From: Leishmania panamensis
Taxonomy: Eukaryota > Euglenozoa > Kinetoplastea > Trypanosomatida > Trypanosomatidae
NCBI RefSeq assembly: GCF_000755165.1
Contig: NC_025882.1
Coordinates: 2,351,504 to 2,415,503 of the forward strand
Direction of reading: 5' to 3'
DNA: 64,000 bases
The notes beneath the pieces were generated by a model. The model saw only the letters and a list, made by a program, of their open reading frames with translations, was not told the origin of the DNA and ran no database searches. Each line of letters begins with the position of its first letter. Position 1 is the stretch's first letter. A program made the translations under genes and the position numbers. Positions 52,088 through 61,770 of this stretch are shown here, piece by piece.

Positions 52088-53944
52088 TCAGTACTTTTCG
52101 AACTCGATGCCTGGGTGGATGGCCTTGCAGTCATCACACACCGCACCGAGGCCTTCGTTCCACCACTTCGGTCGCTTCTTGTCGCAGATTTCGCACGGCT
52201 CAAACGTCTCTGTCTTCGGCGCCCGCTGCAGGCGAGGAGCAATGCGCTTCTCGTAGACCTGGCTGCGGATGAGGTCGATGCTGTCCCCATCCTCGCCGAG
52301 GTCAATGGACGGTGCCCGCTGAAGGATGGCGAGGACATCCTCGTGGTCAGCGACGCGGTGATCCAGTCGCATCAGCTCGTACAGCTCATTCGCCTCGGTG
52401 GAGTCCTTGATGGCGAGCAGTTCGGTGCGGAAGTGTTCGACAATGGCGAGGCAGAAGCGGATGAGAAACCGCATGCCTCCTTGCATAAAGGCATCCAAGA
52501 AGCTAAAGAGTTCGTTGAACTGCAGCACGTGAATGCACAAACCTGTCAAGATCTTCTGCAGATATGTGTCTGGCCAGAAATTGAGCATTGCCAGATGCTT
52601 CGCTACCTCGGGCTGCTTTTTCTGCATAAAGTACTCCACCACCCACGCACTCGTGGCGAAGCCCACCGCCTCCGCTGCCCAGTGTCCCTTCAGGTACTCC
52701 GTCGCGACAAACCGGATCACAGCCGCCGTCTCGACCTCGGTCAGCACAAGCATGCACAAGCCAGCAAGGTAGCTCATGGCCTGGCCGTACGCGTGGAACT
52801 CGTGGTACATAGCGTTCAGGAATGCCACCATCTTACGGCGGTGGTCTGGATGAAAGAAGGTACGGTCTGCATCCTTGATAATGACGCGCACCACATCCTC
52901 ATCCTCGTCTTCGATCTGCACGTACTGCACAGGCTTGCGGTAGAACGCGGCCTTCGCCACCCACTTTTCCAGTCGCGGCCGCAGCTCCTCTTTGTGCGCC
53001 TCCAGAAATCCGTTGTTCAGGTTCAGCAGCGGCGCCCGCTCCACAACCTCTAGCTGCCAGAAGAGGGGCATGTCAAAGTAGGGGCCGGTGAAATGTGTCG
53101 GCTCACAGTACTTCACGGGCTTCTTCTCTGACGCCTGGTCGGCAGTGGCTGCCTCGACAGTCGAGCCAAAGCTGGACACTGCCGGACCTGTAGCCGTCGT
53201 GACGCTCGTCTCAGCAGTCTTGCCGAAGCCGAACGAAACCGGTACTGCCTCACCAAGGGCGGACGTCGGGGTTGTCGTGGCTACGTTGCCGAGGCCGAAC
53301 ACTTGCTTTGCGCTGGGCGTTGGCGTGGTCTTTGTGGAAGCTGCAGCACCAAAGCCGAAGGTGCTTGCACCGGCTGTCGACGGAGTGACCGCCGAGGGAG
53401 AGCTGAAGATGCTCTTCTGCGTTGCTGGTGCCTCCCCCAACACTGAACTCTGAATCGTCGGCGTCGACTTCGGTGCAGATGTCCCGAACCCGAACACCGG
53501 GGCTCCGGCAGCAGTGGGAAAGCTGGAAGGGAACGCGGCGCTTGAGCCGGTCGACAACGGATTGGCCGCAGAGGGAGAGCTGAAGATGCTCTTCTGCGTT
53601 GCTGGTGCCTCCCCCAGCACTGAACTCTGAATCGTCGGCGTCGCGGTCACTGACAGCGCCTCTTTCTCTGCCGAAAACATCTTCCACACTTCCGCGTCCG
53701 ACTTGCCTGACTTGGCCTTCAACTCTCGCGCTTTGCGAAAAATGACGCGCAGCTCATCGTTGATCTTGTTCGTATTTGTGAGGGCCACCTTCGCATCCTC
53801 GAAGAAGTCAATCGGAATGGAAGAAAACGACTGCGCGAACGACGCGAGGGCGGCGGGGTAGCTACCGAAGGCGTGAAAGCACTCCTTGGCGCGGTCCTCC
53901 TTGAGCCCCGTGATTTTCTGCAGGTGAGCAGTAGTGCTCGACAT
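52088..53944 (-). CDS. FG-repeat TBC-domain GTPase-activating protein with ArfGAP-like zinc finger
   Basis: A 618-residue protein of unusual make-up. Residues 5-40 (ITGLKEDRAKECFHAFGSY) look like a UBA/TAP-C fold. Residues about 100-270 are a Ser/Thr/Ala-rich linker with nucleoporin-type FG motifs (FGFGTSAP, TFGFGAAAS, VFGLG, SFGFG). Residues about 280-530 form a TBC-like domain: the arginine finger IIKDADRTFF (Arg361) and glutamine finger YGQ (Gln388) are both present, followed by helices ending in FSFLDAFMQGGMRFLIRFCL. The last 40 residues hold CEICDKKRPKWWNEGLG and AVCDDCKAIHPG, resembling the ArfGAP zinc finger but lacking its arginine finger and remainder. FG repeats suggest nuclear-pore docking; the TBC domain suggests a GTPase target. 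It may be the Mex67/Ran-associated TBC-RootA known in trypanosomes, a link I recall but did not check. Confidence 0.82.
   Translation of the reverse strand: MSSTTAHLQKITGLKEDRAKECFHAFGSYPAALASFAQSFSSIPIDFFEDAKVALTNTNKINDELRVIFRKARELKAKSGKSDAEVWKMFSAEKEALSVTATPTIQSSVLGEAPATQKSIFSSPSAANPLSTGSSAAFPSSFPTAAGAPVFGFGTSAPKSTPTIQSSVLGEAPATQKSIFSSPSAVTPSTAGASTFGFGAAASTKTTPTPSAKQVFGLGNVATTTPTSALGEAVPVSFGFGKTAETSVTTATGPAVSSFGSTVEAATADQASEKKPVKYCEPTHFTGPYFDMPLFWQLEVVERAPLLNLNNGFLEAHKEELRPRLEKWVAKAAFYRKPVQYVQIEDEDEDVVRVIIKDADRTFFHPDHRRKMVAFLNAMYHEFHAYGQAMSYLAGLCMLVLTEVETAAVIRFVATEYLKGHWAAEAVGFATSAWVVEYFMQKKQPEVAKHLAMLNFWPDTYLQKILTGLCIHVLQFNELFSFLDAFMQGGMRFLIRFCLAIVEHFRTELLAIKDSTEANELYELMRLDHRVADHEDVLAILQRAPSIDLGEDGDSIDLIRSQVYEKRIAPRLQRAPKTETFEPCEICDKKRPKWWNEGLGAVCDDCKAIHPGIEFEKY
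53394..53466. repeat. Direct repeat copy 1 within the FG region
   Basis: A 73-base block inside the FG/TBC gene recurs at 53571-53643 with a single visible mismatch (AACACT versus AGCACT). The spacing of 177 bases is a multiple of three, so the repeat keeps the frame and duplicates the peptide TPTIQSSVLGEAPATQKSIF. Confidence 0.9.
53571..53643. repeat. Direct repeat copy 2 within the FG region
   Basis: Second copy of the 73-base in-frame repeat of the FG/TBC gene; see the first copy at 53394-53466. Confidence 0.9.
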
Positions 53945-55002
53945 CGTGGCGGTACCTAGGAGGTGTGTGTATGGGGAGGGGGGAGCGGAGGGTGTTTGCG
54001 GAGATCAGTGCGCAGACGCTGAGGAACGAGACCAGACGAAACGAAAAAGCGGATGGCAGCGAGCACGCCCAACCTCCAAGCAGGCGAGCTTAACAAAACT
54101 TGCTCCAAATCAAGCAAAGAAGTCGAGTGAGAAGGCAAATATAATATTTAATTACCACTGTTACACTCAGCGTTTTAGGAGGTGCGTTTGGAAAAGAGTT
54201 GCGAGTGATGAGAGCCGGTGATGTGAAGGAAATGGTGATCGGGAACAACGAACCCCGCGTATGATTCTTCTCTGAGAAAGGCCGTGCTTCAGATGCTTGC
54301 CTACGCTGAACTATGCTGTGTGTGAGCGAAAGGGAGAGGGTGGGGGGAGAGATGACAACACCCGCATAAACTGGAGATTAGGTGTGCGCAAGAGTATGAG
54401 GAGTGCGATGGCCAATACGACTGAGGAATGAGGTGGGGTGTGCAGGAAACGAAAGGGCACACTGGAAGCGGTTGCTCTTGCGTCTGTGCATCTGTGGTGA
54501 GTAATATACTTACCAGAGGATTAAGGAACTGGTGGCGCTCAAGGCAAAGGATCGATGCCTCGTGGCGCTGCCGGGAGGGGGTAGGGGATGGGGAGGGAGG
54601 GGGGAGTGCTACATTGGTGGGTCATAGAGTTCGATTTCGTCCCAGCAAAGAAAAACAAAGGCATTCTAATAGACATGCAAACACACCGATAGAGACACCA
54701 ACAGGCCTGCATTCCTCCATAGAGGGAGAGAAAGCAACATTGTACACGGTGGCCGTTGCGCGAACCAATCAACGGCGCCAGCCGCAAGAGTAGCATGGCA
54801 CAACTGTGAAATCGCGCAACTACCCCGCAACTCAGGTGCAAGCGCAAAGAGAGACCAAAAAAGTAGGAGAGTCGCTCGACTGAAAAGCAAAGCCAAGCAA
54901 CCGTGCACTACTGAAACCATGCAGTGGCGTTAGTGTACATCCGGCAGCGGTGCCCATTCACCAGTTGGAGCACTTGTGTTGAGCGGAGCGTCCCGCTGTC
55001 CC
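53945..55002. other. Spacer between EFHC1-like and FG/TBC genes
   Basis: No gene is supported. The + strand is purine-rich at 53960-54000 and 54330-54350, and at 54570-54605 near the middle. The tracts at 53.96-54.0 kb are likely splice signals for the FG/TBC gene. The right part is the 3' UTR of the EFHC1-like gene. Confidence 0.5.
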
Positions 55003-57228
55003 TCACAGGAGAAGAATACGCTGAATCTCTTGCACTGGAAGTCGCCTTGCCGTCCAGTCGTTCAGCCCTGGGGTGTAGTAGAACTTGTAGAGCAGCGCCC
55101 CAATCTCGTCGTCTGTCATAGGTGTCTTAAGGCGATCCTTCACGCAGTTCTGAAACTCAGACATGTCCAGGTTACCGTCATACGCAGACTGGGAGGCGCT
55201 GCGGAAGGATCGGATGGCGAACGTGCGGCGTGCCTCGATGAGTGTAAGGAAGCGCTGCAGGGCAGCGTCCGCCTGCGCCTTGGCATCAGCCTTCTTTGCC
55301 AGCATCATTGCGCTCTGCACTGGCCCGCGCTGCACCGTCACGCCGTTGCGGATGTCGCCCCACTCCCTCTGCGACTCGCGCGGCTTGAAGGTAGAAATAA
55401 ACTGCTGCTGCATGAGTTGCTCCGTGAAATCAGCTAGTGACACCCACCCATCCTTGTCGCCGTCGGCGCGCTCCATTACGTTGGTCAGCTCCGCGTCCGT
55501 CGCATGTACGCCGGCGTCACTCAGTATCTCGCCCACGTTCTCTCGCGTCAGCCCTTGCGTCGACGATGAGGCGTAGTGACGGAAGGCATCGGTTATGCGG
55601 GAAAACTGCTGCTGCAGGTACGACGCCACTATGCCGAGAATTTCCTGAGTGCGAAAGTAGGCCTCCTCCATGTTAGGCATTCCCATCTCGAGGCACCGCT
55701 TCGTCCGCTCATCCATCTCTTTGAGGAGGTAGTCAACGCCGTCTAGGCGAATGGTGGTGCCCACCTTCAGCAGCGTGGGATCCTTCACGTTCTCCACGGC
55801 ACGGCGCGCAAAAATCTTCCCACCGAGGTGGCCGCTGTTGCGCACCGGCAGCTCGTACACGGATACGGTGTCGTCGGCGAGGTAGTAGCAGATCATGAAC
55901 CGACGTCCCTCGTTCTCTTCCGACGACTGAGCCAGCTCGGCACTGAAGCGGAAGACATCGTGCGCGTAGCGGGTCATCTTCACCGCGTCCTTTCCCGCAG
56001 CAGAATCGTCAAACACCATCGTCGAAGCACCGAAGCGCTTGCCCGAGTCACCGGCAGCATTGCGTGCCTCCTTGGCCAGCCGTGGTCGACGCTTGCCCAC
56101 CGTGATTTCGTCTTCTTCGCAGGGTGGCGCGGGGACGGCCGGCTGGGGAATGTTTCGCGCCTCCATGTACGCCCGTGTGTGCTCGTCGCAATCGTAGATG
56201 AAGAAGGGCCTCGTGAAGATGTCCACCGATGTGCCGGTGCGAAGATCCTCCGCTGTAAGGCACGCCGGTACTGGACCCTGCGGGCGGTTGAGCGTTTCGG
56301 AGGAGAGAAGCACCGCACGCGCCTCTTTCGGGATGCGGCGGCGGCGCACGAAGACCGGGTACGGGTCGCGGCCATCGTTCTCTGCCTTGTCGAAGAGCAC
56401 GGCAATGCTGCCATCCGCCAGATAGAAGTAGATGCGAAACTTCCTCTTTTCCCAGACGGCGTAGAAGCGCAGCACGTTGCGGTCGTATTCATAGAAGTCG
56501 CGTGCCTTTGCTCGCTCTGCAGGAGTAAGGAGGCTGGCATGAGTGCCCGCACGTGTTGCCGCCTGTACCTCAATCACGCGCCTCATTTCAATGTGCTGCT
56601 CATCCATCTTGTCGGGGCGGCACATGGCACGGGCCTCGAAGTCGTCTTGCGGGTACCCGAGCGGCTCGGGTTGTGGCATTCCCATGACCTCGAAAAACTC
56701 GCGCGTAAAAGCGTCGCAGTCGACAAGCTTGCATACCAACCCGCGGCACGGAATGGAGGCACCGATGCAGAGCCGGAACACATCCACCCCGTCTGGTCTG
56801 AAGCGCGACACGATAGTGCCCTTCTGCAGACCGCTGTTTGCCACCGCCGGCGTCTCCACAATGCCCAGCGATCCGTCAGCAAGAAAATAGTGTAACTTCA
56901 CCTTGCGCACTCGCCATGTCTCGATGCTGCTTGCCACCACATCTTCCGTGTAGTAGGCGAAGAAGCGCAGCACCTTGTCATCTAGCGTTCGCCACGATGG
57001 GAAGTGCTGGAGAATGATGCGAATCGGGATACCACACCCATCAGGTGCCGAGGCAGTGGCTATAGCGGAGCCGTCGAGCGCCGCCGCATCCTTCACGGTC
57101 CGCGTGCCTTTATCGTCGATGGTGCAGTACTGTCGACGTCCATGCGTTACAGGGTGCTGCAGCTCTGCGAACGAGAAACCTGGAAGCTTGGGTAGCGCAT
57201 TGTACACTGTCTTCTCGCGGATGCTCAT
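55003..57228 (-). CDS. EFHC1/Rib72-like axonemal protein (three DM10 domains, EF-hand)
   Basis: A 741-residue homolog of the axonemal doublet protein EFHC1/Rib72, a microtubule inner protein of cilia and flagella. Three DM10 domains are visible: residues about 67-180 (HFPSWRTLDDKVLRFFAYYT), 243-350 (YEYDRNVLRFYAVWEKRKFR, IYFYLADGSIAVL) and 414-516 (YAHDVFRFSAELAQSS, ICYYLADDTVSVYELPVRNSG). EF-hand sequence lies at about 570-615, with the loop DGDKDGWVSLAD. A further EF-hand-like segment may lie near residues 700-720 (AYDGNLDMSEFQN). Length and order match Rib72. It starts at the ATG at 57228; a pyrimidine tract (purines on + at 57356-57392) lies upstream. Expected in the flagellum. The family assignment is firm; the number of functional calcium sites is not. 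Confidence 0.92.
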   Translation of the reverse strand: MSIREKTVYNALPKLPGFSFAELQHPVTHGRRQYCTIDDKGTRTVKDAAALDGSAIATASAPDGCGIPIRIILQHFPSWRTLDDKVLRFFAYYTEDVVASSIETWRVRKVKLHYFLADGSLGIVETPAVANSGLQKGTIVSRFRPDGVDVFRLCIGASIPCRGLVCKLVDCDAFTREFFEVMGMPQPEPLGYPQDDFEARAMCRPDKMDEQHIEMRRVIEVQAATRAGTHASLLTPAERAKARDFYEYDRNVLRFYAVWEKRKFRIYFYLADGSIAVLFDKAENDGRDPYPVFVRRRRIPKEARAVLLSSETLNRPQGPVPACLTAEDLRTGTSVDIFTRPFFIYDCDEHTRAYMEARNIPQPAVPAPPCEEDEITVGKRRPRLAKEARNAAGDSGKRFGASTMVFDDSAAGKDAVKMTRYAHDVFRFSAELAQSSEENEGRRFMICYYLADDTVSVYELPVRNSGHLGGKIFARRAVENVKDPTLLKVGTTIRLDGVDYLLKEMDERTKRCLEMGMPNMEEAYFRTQEILGIVASYLQQQFSRITDAFRHYASSSTQGLTRENVGEILSDAGVHATDAELTNVMERADGDKDGWVSLADFTEQLMQQQFISTFKPRESQREWGDIRNGVTVQRGPVQSAMMLAKKADAKAQADAALQRFLTLIEARRTFAIRSFRSASQSAYDGNLDMSEFQNCVKDRLKTPMTDDEIGALLYKFYYTPGLNDWTARRLPVQEIQRILLL

Positions 57229-58576
57229 TTTTTTCTATTCTTCCGACTTGTGCTGCTGGTGTATTTTTGTTGGTCGGTTGTTTTGTCGCCTTGCTTGTAC
57301 CGTTGCGCTGGCTTCTGCCGGGCAGCGCGTCTGATGGGTTGATGTTTATCTGCGCATGAGGGAGAGAGGGAGAGTGTATGTGAGGGGGAGAACGTCGAGC
57401 GACAGCGGATAGATGCGTGTTGGAACGCCTCTGCCAATGTGTAGAGGGGTAGGGCAACAAGACAACGCGAAACGCATACAACGAACGCCGCGGTTGTGCG
57501 AATGTCATCGCGAGGGTTTGTTGTGTCGCAGGTGGGTACTCACGTGACGAGCGGTTGCATCGACCTGTGGATAGTTCGTACGACTTCGTGAAGGAGGAGT
57601 AAAGGCTTTTTTTTTTGCTGCGCTGACTTTGCTTCCGCTGTTAACGTGCAATGGCTATGAAACATAGAACGAGCAAGAGGCAGGGACAAGCACACTCAGT
57701 CTGCTGACAGAGACACTTCCTCGGGTGTGCGAGGATACAGAATACACGGAAACTGGTCGACGCAGCAACTGTTACCCGTCCACTGCGCGCGCAGCATGAA
57801 AAGAGGAGTGAGGATTCCCACCTCTGTGCGAGAGCACCGCGAGGAGGTGTGGCGAGAGGGGGGGGGGTCGTGTGTAGCGGACGAAGATGCCTGTGCGCGT
57901 GCTCGACGCCGCCATGGCGACGGAAAAAAAAAGAGAAAAAAAGGTCGTTGACGTAACAAGACGCAGTCGCTTCCACATCATATGGGGATGGCGAGAGGAG
58001 GAGGAGGAGGGGGGGAGGGGAGCAGCGAAGGAAAACGAAAAAGCAGAAGGAAAGACGAAAGGAAAAGAAAACAAAACACAAACCCACAGGAGTGGCGATC
58101 AGTAACGTGAAGAATTTCACACGAACCGAAACGTGTGCATGTGCCTGTCTGTTTGAGAGTGGGCATGCGAGTTAAAGGTGCCAACCAACATTTCAGCACG
58201 CATCCATGCGCCTGAGCGGTTACCCAAAGCAGGCAAATGACGACGGCAAAGAAAACGATAGGGCAATCACAAACGCACCGCTAGACACTAACAGTTCAGC
58301 ACATCATTAGTCTAAAATGAATCCAAAAGGAAAAACAAAAACACGGATGAGCAAAGAGTCGTGGGAGAAGGGGGGAAGCCCCTCACCCTTCTCTAAAGTG
58401 CAGACAACACATGTCACAGTCAGTGTGAGCGCTTTCAGCTGTTACCCCTTGTCTCGGCTTCTATGGGAAAAGCCGCATTTATGCATGGGATCGGGTACGC
58501 AGGACACTGGCTGGCGACCGGACGAGGGATAGGAGAAGAGGGGAATAGGATGGGACTCCCTTTGGCGAGGCGCATG
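57229..58576. other. Spacer between MTHFR and EFHC1-like gene
   Basis: No gene is supported. The GA run at 57356-57392 on the + strand is the likely splice tract for the EFHC1-like mRNA. Purine blocks at 57925-57950 and 58000-58080 are similar but further away. The part from about 58.1 to 58.57 kb should be MTHFR 3' UTR. Confidence 0.5.
57356..57392 (-). promoter_or_regulatory. Polypyrimidine tract upstream of EFHC1-like gene
   Basis: The + strand is a GA run broken by few pyrimidines, so the transcribed strand is pyrimidine-rich. The first AG (CT on +) to its left is near 57349-57350, about 120 bases before the ATG at 57228. Confidence 0.45.
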
Positions 58577-59506
58577 TCATTCCACCAGCGCATTTAGCCG
58601 CTTTAGGACTTGGAACGTCTGCGCACTGCTGTTGAGCGTGTAGAAGTGAAGGTGGTGGTAGTCGAGCCCAGAGGCGCGAATGCGCTCAATCATCTGCACA
58701 CACTGCTCCACGCCGTACTCCTTGAGAGCCTCGGGGTTCTCCTTGAGCTCCTCTACCCGCTTCTTCACATCACCGGGAACTCTCGTCTTACACAGCGACA
58801 CCATCCGCGTGAACCCGGCGTAGGTCGTGATGGGAAGCAGTCCGGCGATAATGGGGACCGTAATGCCCATCTCCCGGCAGTCCTTCACAAACTTCACGTA
58901 CAGGGAGGCATCGTAGAAGAGCTGCGTGATGACAACGCTGGCACCAGCGTCTACCTTCTCCTTGAGGTACTCCAGCTCCTTCTGGTGGTCCTCATCCGAG
59001 ATGGTGCCGTCCTCGGGGATACGGCTCGGGTGGCCCTCGGGGTAGCCGGCGACCGACACGCAGAAGTAGTCGCCGTATGTGATGTGAATGTAGCGCACAA
59101 GATCTCTCGCGCACGTAAAGCCTTCCGGGTTGGCCTGGAACTCATCACCACGAGGCGGGTCTCCACGGAGAGCGAGGATGTTGCGAATGCCATGCTCCTT
59201 TGCGAAGTCAAGCGTCTCCTTGATGAGATCATGCGACATGTTGGTGCACGTGATATGCATATTGATGGGTGTGTCAGGGTATGCATTCTGGAGGTCCTTA
59301 CAGAGGCGCATCGTGGTTTCACTCGTGCGACCACCAGCGCCCCACGTCAGGTCGAGGAAGACTGGCGACTGTCGCATAAAGTTGGGGATTTGCACCTTCA
59401 TAAAGTTCTCCTCCGCCTTCTCACTGCGAGGGGGATAAAACTCATAGGAGGTGTACCATTTGTTGGCATCCTCGGCAGCGATGGCGTCACTGATGAGCCC
59501 GGACAT
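58577..59506 (-). CDS. MTHFR: Methylenetetrahydrofolate reductase, short form
   Basis: A 309-residue FAD enzyme that reduces 5,10-methylenetetrahydrofolate to 5-methyltetrahydrofolate for methionine synthesis. The catalytic glutamate is in YEFYPPR (Glu22). The family blocks LDLTWGAGG, HITCTNMS, ILALRGDPPRG, SVAGYPEGHP and ITQLFYDASLYVKF follow in order, and the end is the barrel close near SGLDYHHLHFYTLN. The frame goes to 59527 only by a GTG codon; the ATG at 59506 fits the family start. It lacks the C-terminal SAM-binding regulatory domain found in animal, fungal and plant enzymes, so it has bacterial-like length and is unlikely to be inhibited allosterically by SAM. Homocysteine S-methyltransferase is encoded in the same unit. 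Confidence 0.96.
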   Translation of the reverse strand: MSGLISDAIAAEDANKWYTSYEFYPPRSEKAEENFMKVQIPNFMRQSPVFLDLTWGAGGRTSETTMRLCKDLQNAYPDTPINMHITCTNMSHDLIKETLDFAKEHGIRNILALRGDPPRGDEFQANPEGFTCARDLVRYIHITYGDYFCVSVAGYPEGHPSRIPEDGTISDEDHQKELEYLKEKVDAGASVVITQLFYDASLYVKFVKDCREMGITVPIIAGLLPITTYAGFTRMVSLCKTRVPGDVKKRVEELKENPEALKEYGVEQCVQMIERIRASGLDYHHLHFYTLNSSAQTFQVLKRLNALVE

Positions 59507-60987
59507 GACGCCGCTGAGGACCTGCACTTCAACAGAATTCCACAGTTAGTGTTCTCAACACCGACTCGCAGCTGCAGGAGAGAGGAGAGACGTTAGCCTT
59601 GATCAGGTAGAGACCCGAGCGGGAAGAGAAGGAAATTATGTGATCGAGGTTGATATAAACAGTGCGATCTGGGCGGCACAGTTGGGAGATGAGAACCCAC
59701 AGAGCCTACAAGCACTGCCAACGCTCAAGTGTTTGATACCTGTAGGTAGGTAGGAATGCCCGTGCACGTCTACGTGTGTTGTTATGGTTTAGATGATGCG
59801 TGAGAGTGAAAGGTGACAGAGAAGTGTATGCGATGGCAGCAACGTGGAAGGGAGAGGCGTAGTCCATCGAAATTACAGCACAGGGGTGTGTGTGGATGGC
59901 GGCAGTTTCGTAGCCCATCATATAGGTCACGTCAACCGCCACAACAGAGCAGGGCACCAAGCCAACTAGAGAACGCACAACGTGAGGCAACTTCGACAAG
60001 GTCTCCAAGGTATTACAAGTTGGAGGGGGGGGGGGAAGAGCGGAGAGGGAAGCACGAAAAAGCGCGAGAGAGCCGAACTTGCCACCAATAATGCGCCAAG
60101 CACACTCTCCCACTCTTGTCTGGCTGTGCATAGTGTTTTCATTCCATTCGGTGAGTGTACACACCATCTTCCCACGTAGAAGCACCGTTACATGCACTTA
60201 CACAAAACTGACCGACACGGCTGCGAAGCCGAGTAGGAGCACAGTCACGCCCCTACACAGGAGAGAGACGCAGAGGGAAAAATGACGCAGGCAGGCACGC
60301 ACCCACCCATGCTTATACAAAGACACACACACACACACACACACACGCCAATCGAAGGAAAAACAAAACGGCGAGGAAAAAGAACGCCCAAAAGTAAGGA
60401 TGCGAGTGTTACTCGAAAGATGTTAAGGAAAAAGAAACCAAAACAAGCACCGACACACACAAAAAAAGACCAAACACAAGCGGAGGTATCTACACTGGTG
60501 TCATACCTGCTTCGTCCGCTGTTGCACTTCGCCAACACCCATCAGGGCATAACCCCCAAAGTGTATCCCTCTAGACCTTTACACGCACATACACGCCACG
60601 TCACTTTATGGACCTCGCGTCTTTTTTTTTATTTTTGCTTCTGCCACCGTCCGTGCCTTTTCCTTTCAAAAAACACGACTCAAAAGACAGGACAGTCACT
60701 CACCACGCCACCCACTTATGCACAGGCTGTGAGCCGTTCACACAGGGGAGTCGTAACGGCACTGAGGACTCAAATCACCACCAGCAGCACATTCATTCTA
60801 AAGGGCAAAAGGCAAAAAAAAAGACTTGTGAGAGCAGTATGTGAGAGAGCACGTAGAGAGTTAGCGTCTGAGCGAGAAGCACATATTTTCACATTGTTGC
60901 TGTCTTCGTTTCGTTCCTTTCCAGGGTTTCCTCCCTCACCCTGGTGGGGCACCGCACTCATGCTCCTCCGCGCATGTGACAAGTAGC
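59507..60987. other. Spacer between NSA2 and MTHFR
   Basis: No gene is supported. A G run at 60027-60037 and (AC)12 at 60323-60346 stand out. The purine-rich stretch at 59620-59640 or 60040-60070 on the + strand may hold the splice tract of MTHFR. The right part should be NSA2 3' UTR. Confidence 0.5.
60323..60346. repeat. (AC)12 microsatellite
   Basis: Twelve AC units are visible on the + strand. Confidence 0.95.
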
Positions 60988-61770
60988 TCAGACAAGCAGC
61001 ACCGCATTGATGCAGCCGTCGTTCTCTGGGTTGTTCGTCACCTGCGCGTATTTGCCCCATACCACCTTACCCGACGGCGTCACCAGACCTAACTCGGACA
61101 CGTTCACCTCAATTACGGAGCCCTTCGTGATGACGCCAAGGCCGGTGTACATCCTGCCCTGCGGATTCTTCTTGACGGCGATGATGGGAAGGCAGAAGGT
61201 GGCCTTCAGTTCCGGGTGGGTGACGTGGGCCTTCTTGAAGCGCAGCGCCATGGGTCGGATGAAGCGCTCCATCTTCGGCATGCGGCGGGTGAAGGTCTCC
61301 CCAACAAATGTCACCTTGTTCACTAAGCGCTTCCACGACTTCTTGCCGCGCTTGCCAGAGGTGACGGCCTTGAGCATCTCATCCTCCGACACCGTCTTGA
61401 CCTTCTCGATCGGCACGGCCCACTTGCCGGCCTTCTCCTTCCTCTTTTGTTTCAGGGAGTTCGACAGCACCTTGGCGCGGTCGGCCTCGCTACGGTCCAT
61501 CAGGAAGCTGGGCAGGGCATTCTTGGGTCCCTTGTCCTTCACCCGCTCCGTCGTCTGCTTCTCCTCGTGCTCACGGATCTTCTTGCGGATTTCTGCCTTT
61601 TCCGCGTAGCGGGCCTTCTGCGCCAGCTTGGCCTTCATACCACGCACCCGCTTCAGGTAGTTGGCGTCCGTGTGGGCCTTGCGGGCCTCGCGCTTGCGGG
61701 TGCGCTCGACATGGTCGAGGCGGCGACCGTAGCGCTTTTGCGCCTGCTCGATGTACTCGTTCTGCGGCAT
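60988..61770 (-). CDS. NSA2: NSA2-family ribosome biogenesis protein
   Basis: A 260-residue protein of the NSA2 (TINP1) family, required for maturation of pre-60S ribosomal subunits in the nucleolus; related to ribosomal protein eS8. The whole family pattern is present: MPQNEYIEQAQKRYGRRLDH at the start, the long basic helix to about residue 75, the GPKNALPSFLMDR segment, RKEKAGKWAVPIEKV, then the eS8-like barrel with KSWKRLVNKVTFVGETFTRR, KATFCLPIIAVKKNP and GVITKGSVIEVNVSELGLVT, ending CINAVLLV. The length equals that of NSA2 in other eukaryotes. The start is the ATG at 61770. Confidence 0.97.
   Translation of the reverse strand: MPQNEYIEQAQKRYGRRLDHVERTRKREARKAHTDANYLKRVRGMKAKLAQKARYAEKAEIRKKIREHEEKQTTERVKDKGPKNALPSFLMDRSEADRAKVLSNSLKQKRKEKAGKWAVPIEKVKTVSEDEMLKAVTSGKRGKKSWKRLVNKVTFVGETFTRRMPKMERFIRPMALRFKKAHVTHPELKATFCLPIIAVKKNPQGRMYTGLGVITKGSVIEVNVSELGLVTPSGKVVWGKYAQVTNNPENDGCINAVLLV

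Noticed and set aside
52115..53053. Plus-strand frame of 312 residues
   Set aside because: It is the antisense shadow of the FG/TBC gene and has no motif; the minus frame has the domains.
55828..56895. Plus-strand frame of 355 residues
   Set aside because: It lies fully antisense to the EFHC1-like gene, whose DM10 domains are clear.
58610..59596. Plus-strand frame of 328 residues
   Set aside because: Antisense to MTHFR with no recognisable family.
61007..61609. Plus-strand frame of 200 residues
   Set aside because: Antisense shadow of NSA2.
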